Shown one piece after another: positions 15,960-22,983 of a stretch of DNA of 25,178 nt. The stretch spans positions 1 through 25,178 of the forward strand of contig NZ_CALCDX010000056.1 in assembly GCF_937900395.1 (NCBI RefSeq), in the 5' to 3' direction. How positions within the stretch are numbered: position 1 is the first letter of the stretch; the number at the start of each line of letters is the position of its first letter. The position numbers and the translations under genes are program-made. The DNA comes from an uncultured Caulobacter sp. (GTDB taxonomy: Bacteria; Pseudomonadota; Alphaproteobacteria; Caulobacterales; Caulobacteraceae). The notes beneath the pieces were generated by a model that saw nothing but the letters and a program-made list of their open reading frames with translations, was not told where the DNA came from and did not search any database.

Positions 15960-16715
15960 ATGACTCTCGACTCCCAAAAGCCGCTGGCCGGCCGCATCGC
16001 CCTCGTCACCGGCGCCACGCGCGGCATCGGCGAGGCGGTCGCCCTGGGCCTCGCCAAGGCTGGCGCCCACGTGATCGCCGTCGGCCGCACCCAAGGCGCC
16101 CTGGAAGCCCTGGATGACGCCATTCTCGCCGCCACCGGCGAGCGCGCGACCCTGGTTCCGCTGGACCTGCGCGAGCCCGACGGCCTGGATCACCTGGGCG
16201 CGGCGATCCATCAGCGCTGGGGCAAGCTCGACATCCTGGTCGGCGCCGCCGCCCTGCTCGGCCCTCTGACCCCGGTCAGCCACCTGGAGCCAAAGGGCTG
16301 GGACATGGTGCTGAGCACCAACCTGACCGCAAACTGGCGTCTGATCCGGTCGATGGATCCGCTGCTGCGCGCCTCGGACGCCGGCCGCGCCCTGTTCTTC
16401 TCCAGCAGCGTCGCGCGCACCCGTCCGGCCTTCTGGGGCGTCTACGCGGCCACCAAGGCGGCGCTGGAGGCCCTGGTCGACGTCTATGCCGACGAGACCG
16501 AGAACACGCCGATCCGCGCCTTCTGCGTCGATCCGGGCGCCATGCGCACCAAGATGCGCGCCGGCGCCTTCCCGGGCGAGAATCCCCAGACGGTGCCCGC
16601 GCCCGAGACGATCGTCCCGTTCATCGTGGACTTGGTCCGTCCGGACCGCGAGCCGCCCAAGGGCGTCGTGCGCTTCAAGGAGCGCGGTCAGGAGTCGCCC
16701 AGCGTCGAGGCCTGA
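15960..16715 (+). CDS. Short-chain dehydrogenase/reductase
   Basis: A 251-aa Rossmann-fold oxidoreductase resembling the E. coli YciK group. The cofactor loop is TGATRGIG (17-24), followed by VGRT at 41-44, which suggests NADP(H). The catalytic set is N121 (STNLTANW), S149/S150 (FFSSSVAR), Y162 and K166 (YAATK). The usual NAG motif is changed to GAA (LVGAAALLG, about 95-97). The substrate is unknown. It closes the conserved purF-side cluster but probably has its own promoter, and its start codon is embedded between GANTC sites. It converges with der, leaving only 18 bp between the two stops. Confidence 0.88.
   Translation: MTLDSQKPLAGRIALVTGATRGIGEAVALGLAKAGAHVIAVGRTQGALEALDDAILAATGERATLVPLDLREPDGLDHLGAAIHQRWGKLDILVGAAALLGPLTPVSHLEPKGWDMVLSTNLTANWRLIRSMDPLLRASDAGRALFFSSSVARTRPAFWGVYAATKAALEALVDVYADETENTPIRAFCVDPGAMRTKMRAGAFPGENPQTVPAPETIVPFIVDLVRPDREPPKGVVRFKERGQESPSVEA
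15962..15973. promoter_or_regulatory. Two GANTC sites at the SDR start codon
   Basis: GACTC occurs at 15962-15966 and again at 15969-15973, covering codons 1-5. With the predicted transcription start at or just before 15960, both sites would lie at about +3 to +14 of the transcript. Confidence 0.45.
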
Positions 16716-16733
16716 CGCCGGGCGCCCGAAGCC

Positions 16734-18497
16734 CTACCGCCCTTTCGGACGGCCAGGACCGGTGTTGCCGCGCACCGTTCGCGAACCGGCCGCGGGGCGA
16801 CGCGGCGCGCCCGCCTTGCCGCCCGCCGCCTTGGCGCCGACCTTGTAGCTGGGCGTCGTCGAGACCTTCTTCTGAGCGCGAGGGCCCTTGGCCTTCACCG
16901 ACTTGACGGCGGCCTTGCCGGGTTCGGACGCCGCTTCGACAGCGGGAGCCGCGACCGTGGGCCCCTTCTTCTTCACGGGCTTGACCGCGGCCTTGCCGGG
17001 ATCCGGCAGCCCCGCGGCCTCGGCCGCCTTAGCGGCGGCTTCCGCAGCCAGGCGCTTGGACTTCTTGACCGTGTTGCGTGAGGCGCGGATGCGCTCTTCC
17101 TCGCGCTCGCGGCGCTCGAATTCGCGCTTGCCCCGCCCGCTGTGGCCCTTGGCCTCGCCCTCGGCATAGGGGTTGGCGCCCGACTTGACGGTGATGCGCA
17201 GCGGCACGCCGGGCAGGTCGAAGCTTTCGCGCAAGCTGTTCACCAGATAGCGGCGGTAGTGGTCCGGCATCTGGTCGGCGCGGCTGGAGAACAGCACGAA
17301 CGTCGGCGGTCGCGCCTTGGTCTGGGCCATGTACTTGGGCTTCACGCGCTTTCCGTTCACGGCGGGCGGCGGATGGCGCTGCATCGCCATCTGCAGCCAG
17401 TCGTTTAGGTCGCGGGTCTTGACCTTGGTCGACCAATCGCGGTGCGTCTTGATCACGGCCGGCATCAGTTGATTGATGCCCTTGCCGGTCTCGCCCGACA
17501 GCGCCACGACCGGCGCGCCGCGCAGCTGCGGCAGCATGCGTTCGGCATGTTCGCGGAAGGCGACCAGCTGGGCCTGCGGATCCTCGATCAGGTCCCACTT
17601 GGCCAGCACGAACACCAAGGCCCGGCCTTCCCGCTCGGCCAGGTCGGCGATCTGCAGGTCCTGGATCTCGAACGGGTGCGTGGCGTCCATCACCAGTAGC
17701 ACCACCTCGGCGAAGGTGATGGCGCGGATGGTGTCGGCGGTCGACAGCTTCTCGAGCTTGTCCTGGACCTTGGCCTTGCGGCGCAGGCCCGCGGTGTCGA
17801 CCAGGCGGATCTTGCGGCCGTCCCACTCCCAGTCGACCGAGATCGAGTCGCGGGTGATGCCGGCCTCGGGGCCGGTCAGCAGGCGGTCCTCGCCGAGCAG
17901 ACGGTTGACCAGGGTCGACTTGCCCGCGTTCGGACGGCCGATGATGGCGATGCGGATCGGCTTGGTGTCGTCATCCTCGTCGCCCTCTTCCGCCTCGTCC
18001 TCCTGAGGCTCGTAGGCGGTCAGGGCGGCGTAGAGCTCGGCCATGCCCTCGCCGTGCTCGCCCGAGATCGGGATGGGCTCGCCCAGGCCCAGGCGGAAGG
18101 CTTCGCCGATGCCGGCCTCGCCGGCCTTGCCCTCGGCCTTGTTGGCCGCGACGATCACCGGCTTGTCGCGCTTGCGCAGGATCGCGGCGAAAACCTCGTC
18201 CAAGGCGGTCACGCCCTCGCGGCTGTCGAACACGAACAGCGAGACGTCGGCCTCCTCGATGGCGGCTTCGGTCTGGGCGCGCATCCGCGCCTCGAGGCTG
18301 CTGTCATCGACGTCCTCAAAGCCGGCGGTGTCGATCAGCTCCAGTTCGAGATCGCCGAGATTGCCCGAGGCGTAGCGGCGGTCGCGCGTGACGCCCGGCT
18401 GGTCGTCGACGATGGCCAGCTTCTTGCCGGCCAGGCGATTGAACAGCGTGGACTTGCCCACATTCGGGCGGCCGACGATGGCGAGTTTCAAAGGCAT
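16734..18497 (-). CDS. der: Ribosome-assembly GTPase Der with a long basic tail
   Basis: A 587-aa protein with two tandem GTPase domains and a KH-like domain, acting in 50S subunit maturation. Domain 1: G1 GRPNVGKS (9-16), PGVTRDR, G3 DTAGF (56-60), G4 NKAE (119-122). Domain 2: G1 GRPNAGKS (187-194), G3 DTAGL (234-238), G4 AKWD (299-302) in place of NKWD. An acidic linker lies at 165-178. The KH-like part ends near 443 (FDLPGVPLRITVKSGANPY). About 140 further residues are rich in Lys, Ala, Arg and Pro, beyond the E. coli length of 490, with a duplicated PGKAAVK-VK-KGP unit 26 residues apart. ATG 18497 gives the standard MPLKLAIVGRPNVGKST start. It lies downstream of bamB, as in many proteobacteria. 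Confidence 0.97.
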   Translation of the reverse strand: MPLKLAIVGRPNVGKSTLFNRLAGKKLAIVDDQPGVTRDRRYASGNLGDLELELIDTAGFEDVDDSSLEARMRAQTEAAIEEADVSLFVFDSREGVTALDEVFAAILRKRDKPVIVAANKAEGKAGEAGIGEAFRLGLGEPIPISGEHGEGMAELYAALTAYEPQEDEAEEGDEDDDTKPIRIAIIGRPNAGKSTLVNRLLGEDRLLTGPEAGITRDSISVDWEWDGRKIRLVDTAGLRRKAKVQDKLEKLSTADTIRAITFAEVVLLVMDATHPFEIQDLQIADLAEREGRALVFVLAKWDLIEDPQAQLVAFREHAERMLPQLRGAPVVALSGETGKGINQLMPAVIKTHRDWSTKVKTRDLNDWLQMAMQRHPPPAVNGKRVKPKYMAQTKARPPTFVLFSSRADQMPDHYRRYLVNSLRESFDLPGVPLRITVKSGANPYAEGEAKGHSGRGKREFERREREEERIRASRNTVKKSKRLAAEAAAKAAEAAGLPDPGKAAVKPVKKKGPTVAAPAVEAASEPGKAAVKSVKAKGPRAQKKVSTTPSYKVGAKAAGGKAGAPRRPAAGSRTVRGNTGPGRPKGR

Positions 18498-18524
18498 AGG
18501 CGTCCAGTAGTCGATTTTGGCCCT

Positions 18525-18569
18525 CTTCGCAAAAGCGAAGGCCCGGGCCGGCTCTCACCGTCCCGGGCC
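18525..18569 (-). terminator. Hairpins between bamB and der
   Basis: Read on the minus strand, GGCCCGGG (18569-18562) pairs with CCCGGGCC (18547-18540), extended by a short inner stem. Next comes a second hairpin, CTTCGC-TTTT-GCGAAG (18540-18525). No U-tract follows. They fill the 119-bp bamB-der gap and may attenuate readthrough into der. Confidence 0.45.
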
Positions 18570-18616
18570 CGAAGGCGTTTGATTGTCTTTCCAGCTCCGC
18601 GAGCGGAGCCGGAGGA

Positions 18617-20047
18617 TCAGCGGATGGCGACCAGTTCGGCGTCGTCCGTGACCACGTAGATCATGTTCCCCACCGCGATCGGGTTGATCAGGACGGGCGA
18701 GCCGATCTTCAGGGTCTTTTCCTTGGCGCCGGTCTTGGCGTTCAGCGCCACGGCCTCGCCTTGACTGGACACCGTGATCAGGCGGCCGTTGGCCAGGATC
18801 GGCGTCGACCATAGGATCGGGTGCTTGGCGCGCTTCTTCTTCTGCTTCTTGCTCAGGGCCTCGGTGTTGTTGAGGTCCTGGATCCAGTAGACCGAGCCGT
18901 TCTCGCGCGAGACGCAGATCACCTGACCGGCCTTGTCGACGACATAGACCACGTCGCCAGCGACCCACGGGGTGGTGATGGCGGTGACCGGCAGGCTCCA
19001 GCGGGCCTGGCCCGTGCGCAGGTCGGTGGCGGCGAAGACGCCCGAGTGGCTGACGGCGAAGACGTCGCCCTTGTAGATGACCGGACGGCCCGGGATGTCC
19101 CGGATTTCCGACAGGGCGTTGGTGCGGCTGGCGCGGCTCAGCGCCTCGCTCCATAGGTCGTTGCCGTTCGCCGCGCGCAGGGCCACCAGTTCGCCCGAAG
19201 CGAAGCCGGCCACCACGGTGTCGCCGCTGACGGCGGGGGTCGAGGCGGCCAGGATGCGGGCGGGCTCGCTGAGGGCCTGATAGGTCCAGCCCGGCGCGCC
19301 GGTCGGCGCGTCGAAGGTCAGGAGCTCGTTGTCGGTCGAAACCACGAAGACGCGACCGTCGACGACGGTCGGGGCGGCGTGGATCGGGGTCGAGCTCGGC
19401 TGCGTCCAGCCGATGGCGCCGCTGGCCGCGTCGATCTGCGCCACGAAACGGAAGCCCGAAGCGACATAGAGCTTGTTGTCAGCGCCGAGCGCGAGGCCGC
19501 CGCCAAAGCCCAGACGGTCGTTCTTCTTGGGGATCAGGCCCAGGAAGCCGCCCTTCTTGGTCGGGCCGGCGGCCGGACGCAGATCCTTGTGCCAGACGGT
19601 CGAACCGGTCTTGGCGTCGAGCGCCGAGACCGTGGCCGCGCCGTCCATCACATAGATGCGATCGCCCGCCGAAACCGGCGGAGCGGTGACGTGGAACGTG
19701 CGACCGCCCTTCTTGCCGAAGCCGCGCTTCCAGGCGATCTCGAAGGCCTTACCCGCATCGACGTGCTCGATCGACTGCTCGGCGTTGCCGCCCGGCAGAC
19801 GCCACTCGGTCTGGGCGACCGGATCGGGCAGGAAGAAGTCCGCGCCCTTCAGCGACTCGCTGGCCTCAACCTTCTGGTCGAAGGCGATGATCGAGATCCG
19901 CTGGCCTTGGCTGGCGGTGCTCTTGTTCTTGTCGCTCTTGTCGAACGGATTGAGCTTGGAAACCGTCGAGCAGCCGCTGACGGCCACCGAGGCCGACATC
20001 AGCGCCACCAGGGCGACGGAACGCTTGGACATCATAAGACGGCTCAT
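18617..20047 (-). CDS. bamB: Outer membrane assembly lipoprotein BamB
   Basis: A 476-aa PQQ-like beta-propeller lipoprotein of the BAM complex, which inserts beta-barrel proteins into the outer membrane. The signal peptide ends in the lipobox AVSGC, with lipidated C26. The rest holds repeated propeller blades (for example DRIYVMDGAATVSALDAKTG, GRVFVVSTDNELLTFDA, AGDVVYVVDKAGQVICVSRE, GNMIYVVTDDAELVAI). It is longer than E. coli BamB (about 390 aa), mainly through loops rich in Lys near 180 and 395. The start ATG overlaps the stop of the upstream gene (ATGA, 20047-20044), so translation is coupled to it. Confidence 0.93.
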   Translation of the reverse strand: MSRLMMSKRSVALVALMSASVAVSGCSTVSKLNPFDKSDKNKSTASQGQRISIIAFDQKVEASESLKGADFFLPDPVAQTEWRLPGGNAEQSIEHVDAGKAFEIAWKRGFGKKGGRTFHVTAPPVSAGDRIYVMDGAATVSALDAKTGSTVWHKDLRPAAGPTKKGGFLGLIPKKNDRLGFGGGLALGADNKLYVASGFRFVAQIDAASGAIGWTQPSSTPIHAAPTVVDGRVFVVSTDNELLTFDAPTGAPGWTYQALSEPARILAASTPAVSGDTVVAGFASGELVALRAANGNDLWSEALSRASRTNALSEIRDIPGRPVIYKGDVFAVSHSGVFAATDLRTGQARWSLPVTAITTPWVAGDVVYVVDKAGQVICVSRENGSVYWIQDLNNTEALSKKQKKKRAKHPILWSTPILANGRLITVSSQGEAVALNAKTGAKEKTLKIGSPVLINPIAVGNMIYVVTDDAELVAIR

Positions 20048-20805
20048 TGGGCGGCGTTGGGGGCGGCGTTAGGGGCCGCGGCGGGCGGCAGTTGGCCCAT
20101 GGGCGGCATGGCCGGCAGGCTGGCGGCGGCCTTCACCGCGGCGGCCAGATCCTTGGCCGTGCCCGAGTCGATCAGCTGCATGGCCGCCTGGGCGCGCTGG
20201 CGCACTTCCTCGGAGGTGTTGTCGAGCGAATTGGCCAGGACCACGAAGTCGCCGCGCGCGCCGGCGACGTCGCCGGCCTGCAGCTTGGCGAAGGCCAGCG
20301 CCTCCTTGGCGTACACGCGGTACGGGCTCTTTTCCCCCGCCAAAGGCGTCAACCTCGACTCGATGTCCTTGTAGGAGGCGGTGTCCATCAGGGCGAAGGC
20401 GGATTTGAGGCGGGCCAGGTCGCCCAAGATAGGATCAGGCGCGGCCTTGGCGGCCTCGTCGAAATAGGCGACGGCCTCCTTGGTCTTGTTCTCTTCGATA
20501 CGGATGTCGCCCATCTGCAGCAGCGCCAGGGCCTTGTAGCCGCGCGCGCCGCCGTCGGCGACGGCCTTGAACTGGCCGAACGCCTTGTCCGGACCAGCCT
20601 TCTGGGCGGTCTCGAGCGCGGCCTGGTAAGCTTCCGAGGCCTTGTCGGCCTGGCTGGTCTGATAGGATTTCCAGCCCCAGTAGCCGCCGACGCCAATCAC
20701 GGCCGCCGCGACCGCCGCCGCCACCCAAGGCAGCGACTTGACGGCGAGCGACTGATAACGCTCCGCCCGAAGCTGTTCTTCGACTTCGTCAAAAACATCG
20801 ACCAC
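20044..20805 (-). CDS. YfgM-like tetratricopeptide membrane protein
   Basis: A 253-aa protein with a short cytoplasmic N-terminus (VDVFDEVEEQLRAERYQ), one transmembrane helix (LPWVAAAVAAAVIGVGGYWG, about 26-45) and TPR-like helices from about 50 to 215. It ends in an Ala/Pro-rich tail (MPPMGQLPPAAAPNAAPNAA). It matches the YfgM/TPR_21 family, whose E. coli member is a SecYEG-associated chaperone-like protein. Start choice: GTG 20805 is preceded by GGAG 9 nt upstream and begins at the conserved VDVFDEVEEQ; an in-frame TTG at 20838 would add 11 residues without a clear RBS. The yfgM-bamB-der order is widely conserved. Confidence 0.85.
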   Translation of the reverse strand: MVDVFDEVEEQLRAERYQSLAVKSLPWVAAAVAAAVIGVGGYWGWKSYQTSQADKASEAYQAALETAQKAGPDKAFGQFKAVADGGARGYKALALLQMGDIRIEENKTKEAVAYFDEAAKAAPDPILGDLARLKSAFALMDTASYKDIESRLTPLAGEKSPYRVYAKEALAFAKLQAGDVAGARGDFVVLANSLDNTSEEVRQRAQAAMQLIDSGTAKDLAAAVKAAASLPAMPPMGQLPPAAAPNAAPNAAQ

Positions 20806-20921
20806 GAAACGAGGCTCCGAAACAGGCGCTAGGACCAAAGGACGTCGCGCACGAACCCGGCCGACATCGCTGGTTTAAGACAGATTGTGGCGGGCGAAGG
20901 GCCGCCAGCCAAGGCGGCGAA

Positions 20922-20948
20922 CCTATAGCGTGCCGCGCCCTGCCGCAA
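20922..20948 (-). promoter_or_regulatory. Housekeeping promoter for yfgM-bamB
   Basis: On the minus strand, TTGCGGC (20948-20942) and GCTATAGG (20929-20922) are 12 bp apart, matching the Caulobacter consensus TTGACGS-N10-14-GCTANAWC closely. It lies between panB and yfgM, about 117 bp upstream of the yfgM start, and makes yfgM-bamB(-der) an independent unit. Confidence 0.6.
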
Positions 20949-20979
20949 CGCCCGCCGGACGGCGATCGATCCGTAAGGC

Positions 20980-21813
20980 TCAGGCCTTCTTCGCGTAGTA
21001 GGTTTCGGCCTCGCCTGGGAAGCTGCGATCCTGAACGTCGCGGGCGTACTGCGCCGCCGCACGCTGGATCTCGCCCTTCAAGTCGGCGTAGCGGCGGACG
21101 AACTTCGGGGTCCAGTCGAACAGGCCCAGCATGTCGTCGACCACCAGCACCTGACCGTCGCAGGCGGCCGAGGCGCCTATGCCGATCGTCGGAACGCTGA
21201 CGGCCTCGGTCACCTCGCGGGCCAGGCCTTCGGCGACGCCCTCGACCACGATCGCGAAAGCGCCGGCCTCGGCGGTCAGGCGCGCTTCCTCCAGCACCTT
21301 GGCCCGGCCCGCCTCGTCCTTGCCCTTGGCCTTGAAGCCGCCTTCCAGCAGCACGGCCTGGGGGCGAAGACCGACATGGCCCATGACCGGCACGCCGCGC
21401 TGGGTGAGATAGGCGATCGTCTCGGCCACGGTCGGGCCGCTCTCGACCTTCACCGCCTGAGCGCCGGTCTCCTTCATGATCCGCACGGCGTTGGCGTAGG
21501 CTTCTTCGTGCGAGCCCTCGTACGAGCCGAACGGCATGTCGATCACGACCATGGCCTTGCGCGAGCCGCGCATGACCGCCTGACCGTGCAGGATCATCAT
21601 GTCCAGGGTGACGCCGACGGTGTTGGGCAGGCCGTGGACGACCATGCCGACGGAATCGCCGACCAGCAGGACGTCGCAGGCGTCGTCGAGCGCCGCTGCG
21701 ACGGGCGCCGTGTAGGCCGTCAGGCAGACGATCGGCTTGCCGCCCTTGCGAGCGGCGATGTCGGGGGCGGCCAGACGGCGAACCGTCTCTTCACGGTGAG
21801 CGGACAGGACCAA
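20980..21813 (-). CDS. panB: 3-methyl-2-oxobutanoate hydroxymethyltransferase
   Basis: A 277-aa TIM-barrel enzyme forming ketopantoate from alpha-ketoisovalerate and methylene-tetrahydrofolate, the first step of pantothenate synthesis. Family motifs are PIVCLTAYTAP, VLLVGDSVGMVVHG (metal-binding D52), VVIDMPFGSYEG, AVKVESG, VPVMGHVGLRPQ, AIVVEGV (catalytic Glu) and IGIGASAACDGQVLVVDD. The start is non-canonical: no ATG or GTG fits. TTG 21813 lies only 2 nt after AGGAG, whereas CTG 21807, two codons later, would lie 8 nt after AGGAG and give the start (M)SAHREETV. The true product may therefore be 275 aa. No panC is adjacent in the window. Confidence 0.95.
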   Translation of the reverse strand: MVLSAHREETVRRLAAPDIAARKGGKPIVCLTAYTAPVAAALDDACDVLLVGDSVGMVVHGLPNTVGVTLDMMILHGQAVMRGSRKAMVVIDMPFGSYEGSHEEAYANAVRIMKETGAQAVKVESGPTVAETIAYLTQRGVPVMGHVGLRPQAVLLEGGFKAKGKDEAGRAKVLEEARLTAEAGAFAIVVEGVAEGLAREVTEAVSVPTIGIGASAACDGQVLVVDDMLGLFDWTPKFVRRYADLKGEIQRAAAQYARDVQDRSFPGEAETYYAKKA

Positions 21814-21890
21814 CGCTCCTCAAGCAACGCGATTGGGCGCCGTTTGTGGGCCGGATCGCGCCGCGCCGCAACATGAACAGTGATAAGCCG

Positions 21891-21946
21891 CCTAGAGCGC
21901 GTTAGGTTTAAGTGTGAGCGGTTAAACCGCTCGAACGCGCTCTAGG
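21891..21946. repeat. Palindromic intergenic repeat, copy 1
   Basis: The outer arms CCTAGAGCGCGTT (21891-21903) and AACGCGCTCTAGG (21934-21946) are perfect 13-bp inverted repeats. Inside, GAGCGGTT (21916-21923) and AACCGCTC (21925-21932) pair perfectly, and GGTTTA (21905-21910) can alternatively pair with TAAACC (21923-21928). It lies between panB and the anti-sigma gene and shares its outer TAGAGC/GCTCTA and inner GGTTTA/TAAACC with copy 2. Confidence 0.85.
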
Positions 21947-21955
21947 TGTGAGAGA

Positions 21956-22007
21956 TAGAGCCTGTTTATCTGGTTTAGATGGCTCCATCTAAACCAGACT
22001 GGCTCTA
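21956..22007. repeat. Palindromic intergenic repeat, copy 2
   Basis: The outer arms TAGAGCC (21956-21962) and GGCTCTA (22001-22007) flank a perfect 14-bp inner inverted repeat, TCTGGTTTAGATGG (21969-21982) with CCATCTAAACCAGA (21985-21998), with only 2 bp between arms. The right outer arm contains the TAG stop of the anti-sigma gene. It probably folds in RNA as a strong hairpin right after that stop, and so may also act as its terminator. Confidence 0.85.
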
Positions 22008-22385
22008 GAGCTCCTCGACGATACGCGTCACCGCGAAGGCCAGAGCCACCACCGCCAGGGCGGCCGCGAGCCAGACCGCCTCGGCGCTGGCCGGCGTGGT
22101 CAGCACCGAGTTGATCTTGGCGACGCCCGCGTCGTACTCGGCCGAGAGGTTATGACCGCCGTTGCGCGAGAGCTGCGCGATCTCGGCGGAGAAACGCGTC
22201 GACAGGATCTGGAACGCGCCGAACAGGCCCGCCACCGTGCCCGCCCCGCCAATGAACAGGCGACGCATCGCCCAGCCGCGATCGAGCTTGGACGCCACCT
22301 CGGCGTTGAACAGGGCCGCGTCCGGGAACGCCGGCGGTTCGGCGAACAGTCGGGTCAGTTGGGCTTCGAAATCGGGTTCAGCCAT
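22005..22385 (-). CDS. Putative anti-sigma factor with two membrane helices
   Basis: A 126-aa protein. The cytoplasmic N-terminus (1-42, MAEPDFEAQLTRLFAEPPAF then PDAALFNAEVASKLDRGW) resembles the sigma-binding segment of small ECF anti-sigma factors. TM1 lies at about 43-61 and TM2 at about 102-121, with about 40 residues between that would face the periplasm. There is no Cys or zinc-binding H-C-C motif. It starts inside the last codons of the sigma gene (8-bp overlap ATGGCTGA, 22385-22378), so it is translationally coupled to it; this position is the main reason for the anti-sigma call. GGAGGG precedes the ATG. Its stop lies within palindrome copy 2. The biochemical role is unproven. Confidence 0.65.
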   Translation of the reverse strand: MAEPDFEAQLTRLFAEPPAFPDAALFNAEVASKLDRGWAMRRLFIGGAGTVAGLFGAFQILSTRFSAEIAQLSRNGGHNLSAEYDAGVAKINSVLTTPASAEAVWLAAALAVVALAFAVTRIVEEL

Positions 22386-22953
22386 GAGCTTCCCTCCTCG
22401 CCCCCTCCTCGGACCGGGCGAGCTTCGCCCGGAGTTTATCCAGACCACGTTTGACATGGGATTTGACCGTGCCAATGGGAATGTTCAAGGCCTCGGCCGC
22501 TTCGCCGTGGGACCAGTCGGCCCCGTAGCACAGCGACACACACAGCCGCTCGCCGCGCGAGAGCGCCTTCAGCGCGTCGTCGAGATCGATACGGCTGGCG
22601 GCGTCGCCCGAAGCGTCCCGACTTCCAAGCTCCTCGACCGGCTCGACCGTATCCGAGAAGATCAATCGCGCCTCGCGCTTGACCTTCTTCAGATAGAGCC
22701 GGGCGGCGATCTTCTTGATCCAGCCGGCGAAGGTCCCCTCGCCTCGGAACTCGGCCACCTGCTCGAAGCCCGTGATGAAGGCGTCCTGCGCGAGGTCGTC
22801 GGCCGTCGCGGAGTCGGCGCCCAGCCGCCGCAGCAGGCCGCGCACGGCTGAGCCATGTCTGCGGACCAGCTCTCCGTAGGCCTGGCGATCGCCTCCCGCC
22901 GCCTTGGCGGCGAGCTCGACGTCGTGACCGGTTGGCGGGCTTTGCGCGCCCAT
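22378..22953 (-). CDS. ECF-type RNA polymerase sigma factor
   Basis: A 191-aa sigma-70 family protein with only regions 2 and 4. Sigma2 spans about 24-93 (FGELVRRH-like AYGELVRRHG, DDLAQDAFITGF, FRGEGTFAGWIKKIAARLY). A variable linker follows (about 94-122). Sigma4 spans about 125-176 (LSRGERLCVSLCYGADWSHG, EAAEALNIPIGTVKSHVKRG). Such sigma factors direct polymerase to a small stress or envelope regulon and are held by an anti-sigma factor. The ATG has GGAGGGG about 8 nt upstream. It lies 30 bp after a DUF6249-like membrane protein gene and overlaps the anti-sigma candidate. I cannot assign the ECF group. Confidence 0.92.
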   Translation of the reverse strand: MGAQSPPTGHDVELAAKAAGGDRQAYGELVRRHGSAVRGLLRRLGADSATADDLAQDAFITGFEQVAEFRGEGTFAGWIKKIAARLYLKKVKREARLIFSDTVEPVEELGSRDASGDAASRIDLDDALKALSRGERLCVSLCYGADWSHGEAAEALNIPIGTVKSHVKRGLDKLRAKLARSEEGARREAHG

Positions 22954-22983
22954 GGTTTCAAGCCCCTCCCAAGGCTGCGGGCG

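Noticed and set aside
22436..22444. DnaA-box-like TTATCCAGA
   Set aside because: A single near match inside the sigma/anti-sigma coding region, with no cluster of boxes or AT-rich unwinding element; no origin is supported.
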